From Sugiyamaella lignohabitans (taxonomy: Eukaryota > Ascomycota > Dipodascomycetes > Dipodascales > Trichomonascaceae), in the NCBI RefSeq assembly GCF_001640025.1, contig NC_031671.1, positions 1,116,001-1,180,000 of the forward strand: a DNA stretch of 64,000 bases. The letters run 5' to 3'. The position numbers and the translations under genes were made by a program. Shown here one piece after another: positions 61,996 through 64,000 of the stretch (position 1 is the first letter of the stretch; each line of letters begins with the position of its first letter). A model generated the notes under the pieces. The model saw only the letters and a program-made list of their open reading frames with translations, ran no database searches and had not been told where the DNA came from.

Positions 61996-62036
61996 TCACC
62001 GGTCCCCCTGAGATTGCCTGTCTGGGGCGCACCGTG

Positions 62037-62169
62037 CATCCGGCGGCTGGGGCTCTGCCCCAGACCCTGTGGCTCCTCTCGCTTCGCTCGAGTCGGGCGT
62101 ATACGGTCCCGGCCGCTCTGCGAAGCAGAGCACAACGGGGTCTGGGGCAGCGCCCCAGCAGCCGGAGGC
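62037..62169 (+). repeat. composite GC-rich hairpin repeat (133 bp)
   Basis: Starts 41 bp after the malate synthase stop. The right module GCTCTGCGAAGCAGAGC is a compensated stem variant with the GCT loop arm. Confidence 0.93.
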
Positions 62170-62631
62170 ACCAATAGAACACTTCCAACGCCACTCTTGA
62201 ATAATTTGTAAATAAGTCAATGGCCCAGCTCAAACCAAAGAACTCTTTAAATTAAACCAGGTGTTTGTGGCACGGCAAACGGCAGATGATATTAGAGGAC
62301 TTGTGGCTGCAAACCTCACTGCGCCTTCAAAGCAATGATTATATTAGGACATAGTTAAGCTATTCAACGCACACTTTGGTAAGATTGAAAAAAAATTAGA
62401 GACAAAACTTATTAATAAAATGATGGACTGAAAACTCAGCTGGGTCGACTCCTCTATTTATAGTGGCCAGAGCTCTGATTCGATCTTCAGCCGATGCACG
62501 AGCCTAATCCCTGTCTGCATTCCTGAACCAATCCCGTAGACCAGTCACGTTCTCTCACCAGCCATTGGTTCTATTTATAGGTTTATTTTTCTGGTTTATA
62601 ATCCCTGTTGCAGCAGCGGGAGAGGAGGCAT

Positions 62632-62824
62632 GCCTCCGGCGGCTGGGGCTCCGCCCCAGACCCTGGGTGCTCCTCTCGCTGCGCTCGAGTCGTCTCTCGG
62701 GAGGTCTGACCTGAAGTTTGTTGCCCTTTCTCTGAACAGACACTCCTGGAGAGCCCGGAGAAACGACTCGAGTGAAGCGAGAGGAGCACCCAGGGTCTGG
62801 GGCGGAGCCCCAGCCGCCGGAGGC
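62632..62824 (+). repeat. composite GC-rich hairpin repeat (193 bp)
   Basis: Left arm GCGCAGC type. The right arm is a GTGAAGC variant that breaks the minihairpin. Confidence 0.9.
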
Positions 62825-62842
62825 AGCACCCACCCCGGAGAA

Positions 62843-62904
62843 ACGACTCCAGTGAAGCGAGAGGAGCAACCAGGGTCTGGGGTGGAGCCCCAGCCACCGG
62901 AGGC
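62843..62904 (-). repeat. GC-rich hairpin repeat, extra right arm
   Basis: Near copy of the preceding right arm, sharing its AGTGAAGCGAG variant, so it probably arose by local tandem duplication. A fragment of a third lies at about 62928-62956. Confidence 0.88.
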
Positions 62905-63408
62905 AGCAGCTCACCCCTCCAATAGAAAACGACTTGAGCGGAGATGACCAGGGTCCGGCGTACGGTCTCCAACCGGATCCGTTATCATGATAGCGGTTAG
63001 GGTATTGTGCCCCAGTAGGAGGTGCATTTTTTTTCACGGGCTATAAATAAGGGCGCCAGGGCTTCTCGTGTTGTATTTTTTTTTTTCATCAGCATTGAGT
63101 GTGTAAGTTACAATTGGAACTTGGTGGCTTTCTTTTAATGATGATAATGAGCCTTAGAGGCTCTATCTATAAACCCAGCTCGTCGACTTATTTATCATGA
63201 GAAAAATAGTTTATAACTGATTTGAAGACAGTCACTTAGTTTGGTTCGCCAGTTCGGCATAGGATCCGTATACTAACTGTTTCAAGCCTTGTCTAGCTAG
63301 TCTCATGAGCCCTGTGTATCTCTCTAAATAGCTTTGAATTGATTTGCTCTCGACAATTCTATTTCTGCTTCTACTAACTATCGTGTGGGGTCGTGGCTGG
63401 CCCTGGTG

Positions 63409-63469
63409 ACGACTCGAGCGCAGCGAGAGGAGCTACGGGGTCTGGGGCAGAGCCCCAGCCGTCGGAGGC
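63409..63469 (-). repeat. GC-rich hairpin repeat, solo right arm
   Basis: CTCGAGCGCAGCGAG module; the terminus has one change (GTCGGAGGC). Ends 82 bp from the OLA1 stop. Confidence 0.9.
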
Positions 63470-63551
63470 AGCCTGTCGTTCTGAGCATTCAGTCCATAGA
63501 AAACTAAAAAAGCACTATTTACATTCGTTGGCCGAAGAAAAAGGAGGGAGG

Positions 63552-64000
63552 TTACTTTCGGGCAGCGGCCGATTTGAAGTGAACCACGTCTCCGTCCTCC
63601 ACAACGTAGTCTTTACCCTTTTGAGAGAGCTGACCCGAGGCTTTAATTACCGAGTCGTCGCCATTAGCAGCTACCAGGTCGTCGTATTTAGTGACATTGG
63701 CCAGAATAAATGTCTTTTCGAGATCCTTGTGAATGATACCCGCTGCCTGTGGAGCCTTCGTGCCCTTGCGGATAGTCCATTCACGAACCTCGTCTTTTCC
63801 GCAAGTGAAGTAACTGATGAGATGGAGTGCTTTACGAAGTTCCTGAATAGCTATTGGTAGAGCGCTTTGAGTATCGAGATCTTTCAATTCAGCATCAACA
63901 GTGGCTTGATCCAACCCTGCTAATCGCGCTTCAAGACCAATACTCACCGGAACTACTCTATCCCCTGGTGAGTTGTCGTTGACCCATTGATTGATTTCTT
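63552..64000 (-). CDS. OLA1: Obg-like ATPase Ola1, C-terminal part
   Basis: Partial CDS cut by the right window edge; about 149 C-terminal residues are visible. Ola1/YchF is a cytosolic P-loop NTPase preferring ATP, tied to translation and stress responses. Visible are the end of the helical region (LISYFTCGKDEVREWTI) and the TGS domain (KGTKAPQAAGIIHKDLEKTF), ending GDVVHFKSAAARK, which is the hallmark C-terminus of the family. The frame continues without interruption to the edge; the G domain must lie outside. Confidence 0.96.
   Translation of the reverse strand, partial: EINQWVNDNSPGDRVVPVSIGLEARLAGLDQATVDAELKDLDTQSALPIAIQELRKALHLISYFTCGKDEVREWTIRKGTKAPQAAGIIHKDLEKTFILANVTKYDDLVAANGDDSVIKASGQLSQKGKDYVVEDGDVVHFKSAAARK

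Larger units (their letters stand above)
61996..63551. other. convergent intergenic region, malate synthase to OLA1
   Basis: Holds repeats at 62037, 62632, 62843 and 63409; the rest is AT-rich without a recognised gene. Confidence 0.6.

Noticed and set aside
1..64000. tRNA, rRNA and snRNA genes
   Set aside because: Searched by eye for A-box/B-box pairs and cloverleaf ends; short look-alikes near 270 and 57623 lack the partner elements.

Overview
This window is nuclear DNA from a budding yeast (Saccharomycotina). The genes are compact and mostly intronless, and the recognisable ones are yeast orthologues: ILV5, RAD6, TEM1, ERB1, HSH49, STE50, CKS1, YME1, DMA1, malate synthase and OLA1. The four introns found have GTATGT, GTAAGT or GTAAGC donors and a CTAAC branch site only 6-7 nt before the acceptor AG. 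This, together with the very abundant GC-rich hairpin repeat, suggests an early-diverging lineage such as the Dipodascales/Trichomonascaceae (Sugiyamaella/Blastobotrys-like). The lineage is an inference and was not tested.

Layout. 0-4 kb: a PIPK-type phosphoinositide kinase gene (copy 1). 4.7-7.3 kb: a ketopantoate-reductase-like gene and the three-exon RAD6. 8.3-12.6 kb: a CMGC kinase with one intron, TEM1, and an oxidoreductase-like small mitochondrial protein. 15.3-16.5 kb: ILV5. 17.2-22 kb: a decayed inverted third copy of the PIPK locus, head to head with the intact copy 2. 22-36 kb: ERB1, HSH49, STE50, an SR-rich small protein, a mitochondrial helical-repeat protein and a membrane alpha/beta hydrolase. 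36-48 kb: a LACTB2-like hydrolase, CKS1 (two exons), a GMPPA-like pyrophosphorylase, an orphan 558-aa protein, YME1 and a small hypothetical gene. 50.4-51.2 kb: two tandem-repeat arrays next to small hypothetical ORFs. 54-64 kb: S-formylglutathione hydrolase, DMA1 (FHA-RING), malate synthase, and the C-terminal part of OLA1 running off the right edge.

The most striking feature is a dispersed GC-rich repeat: about 60 arms at about 40 loci in 64 kb. The arms begin or end in TGCCTCCGGCGGCTGGGGC and contain nested hairpins whose stems vary with compensation. Many arms pair into a composite of about 135 bp with distinct left and right ends. The inner hairpin carries GCGNAGC, with all four bases seen at N; this is the known DNA minihairpin motif. 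Copies lie between genes, often within 100 bp of a stop or start codon, and inside introns of RAD6 and CKS1. None interrupts a recognised exon.

The genes are ordinary housekeeping and regulatory functions rather than one pathway. TEM1, DMA1 and CKS1 act in cell-cycle control, RAD6 and DMA1 in ubiquitination, and HSH49 in splicing. No tRNA, rRNA or CRISPR array was recognised.
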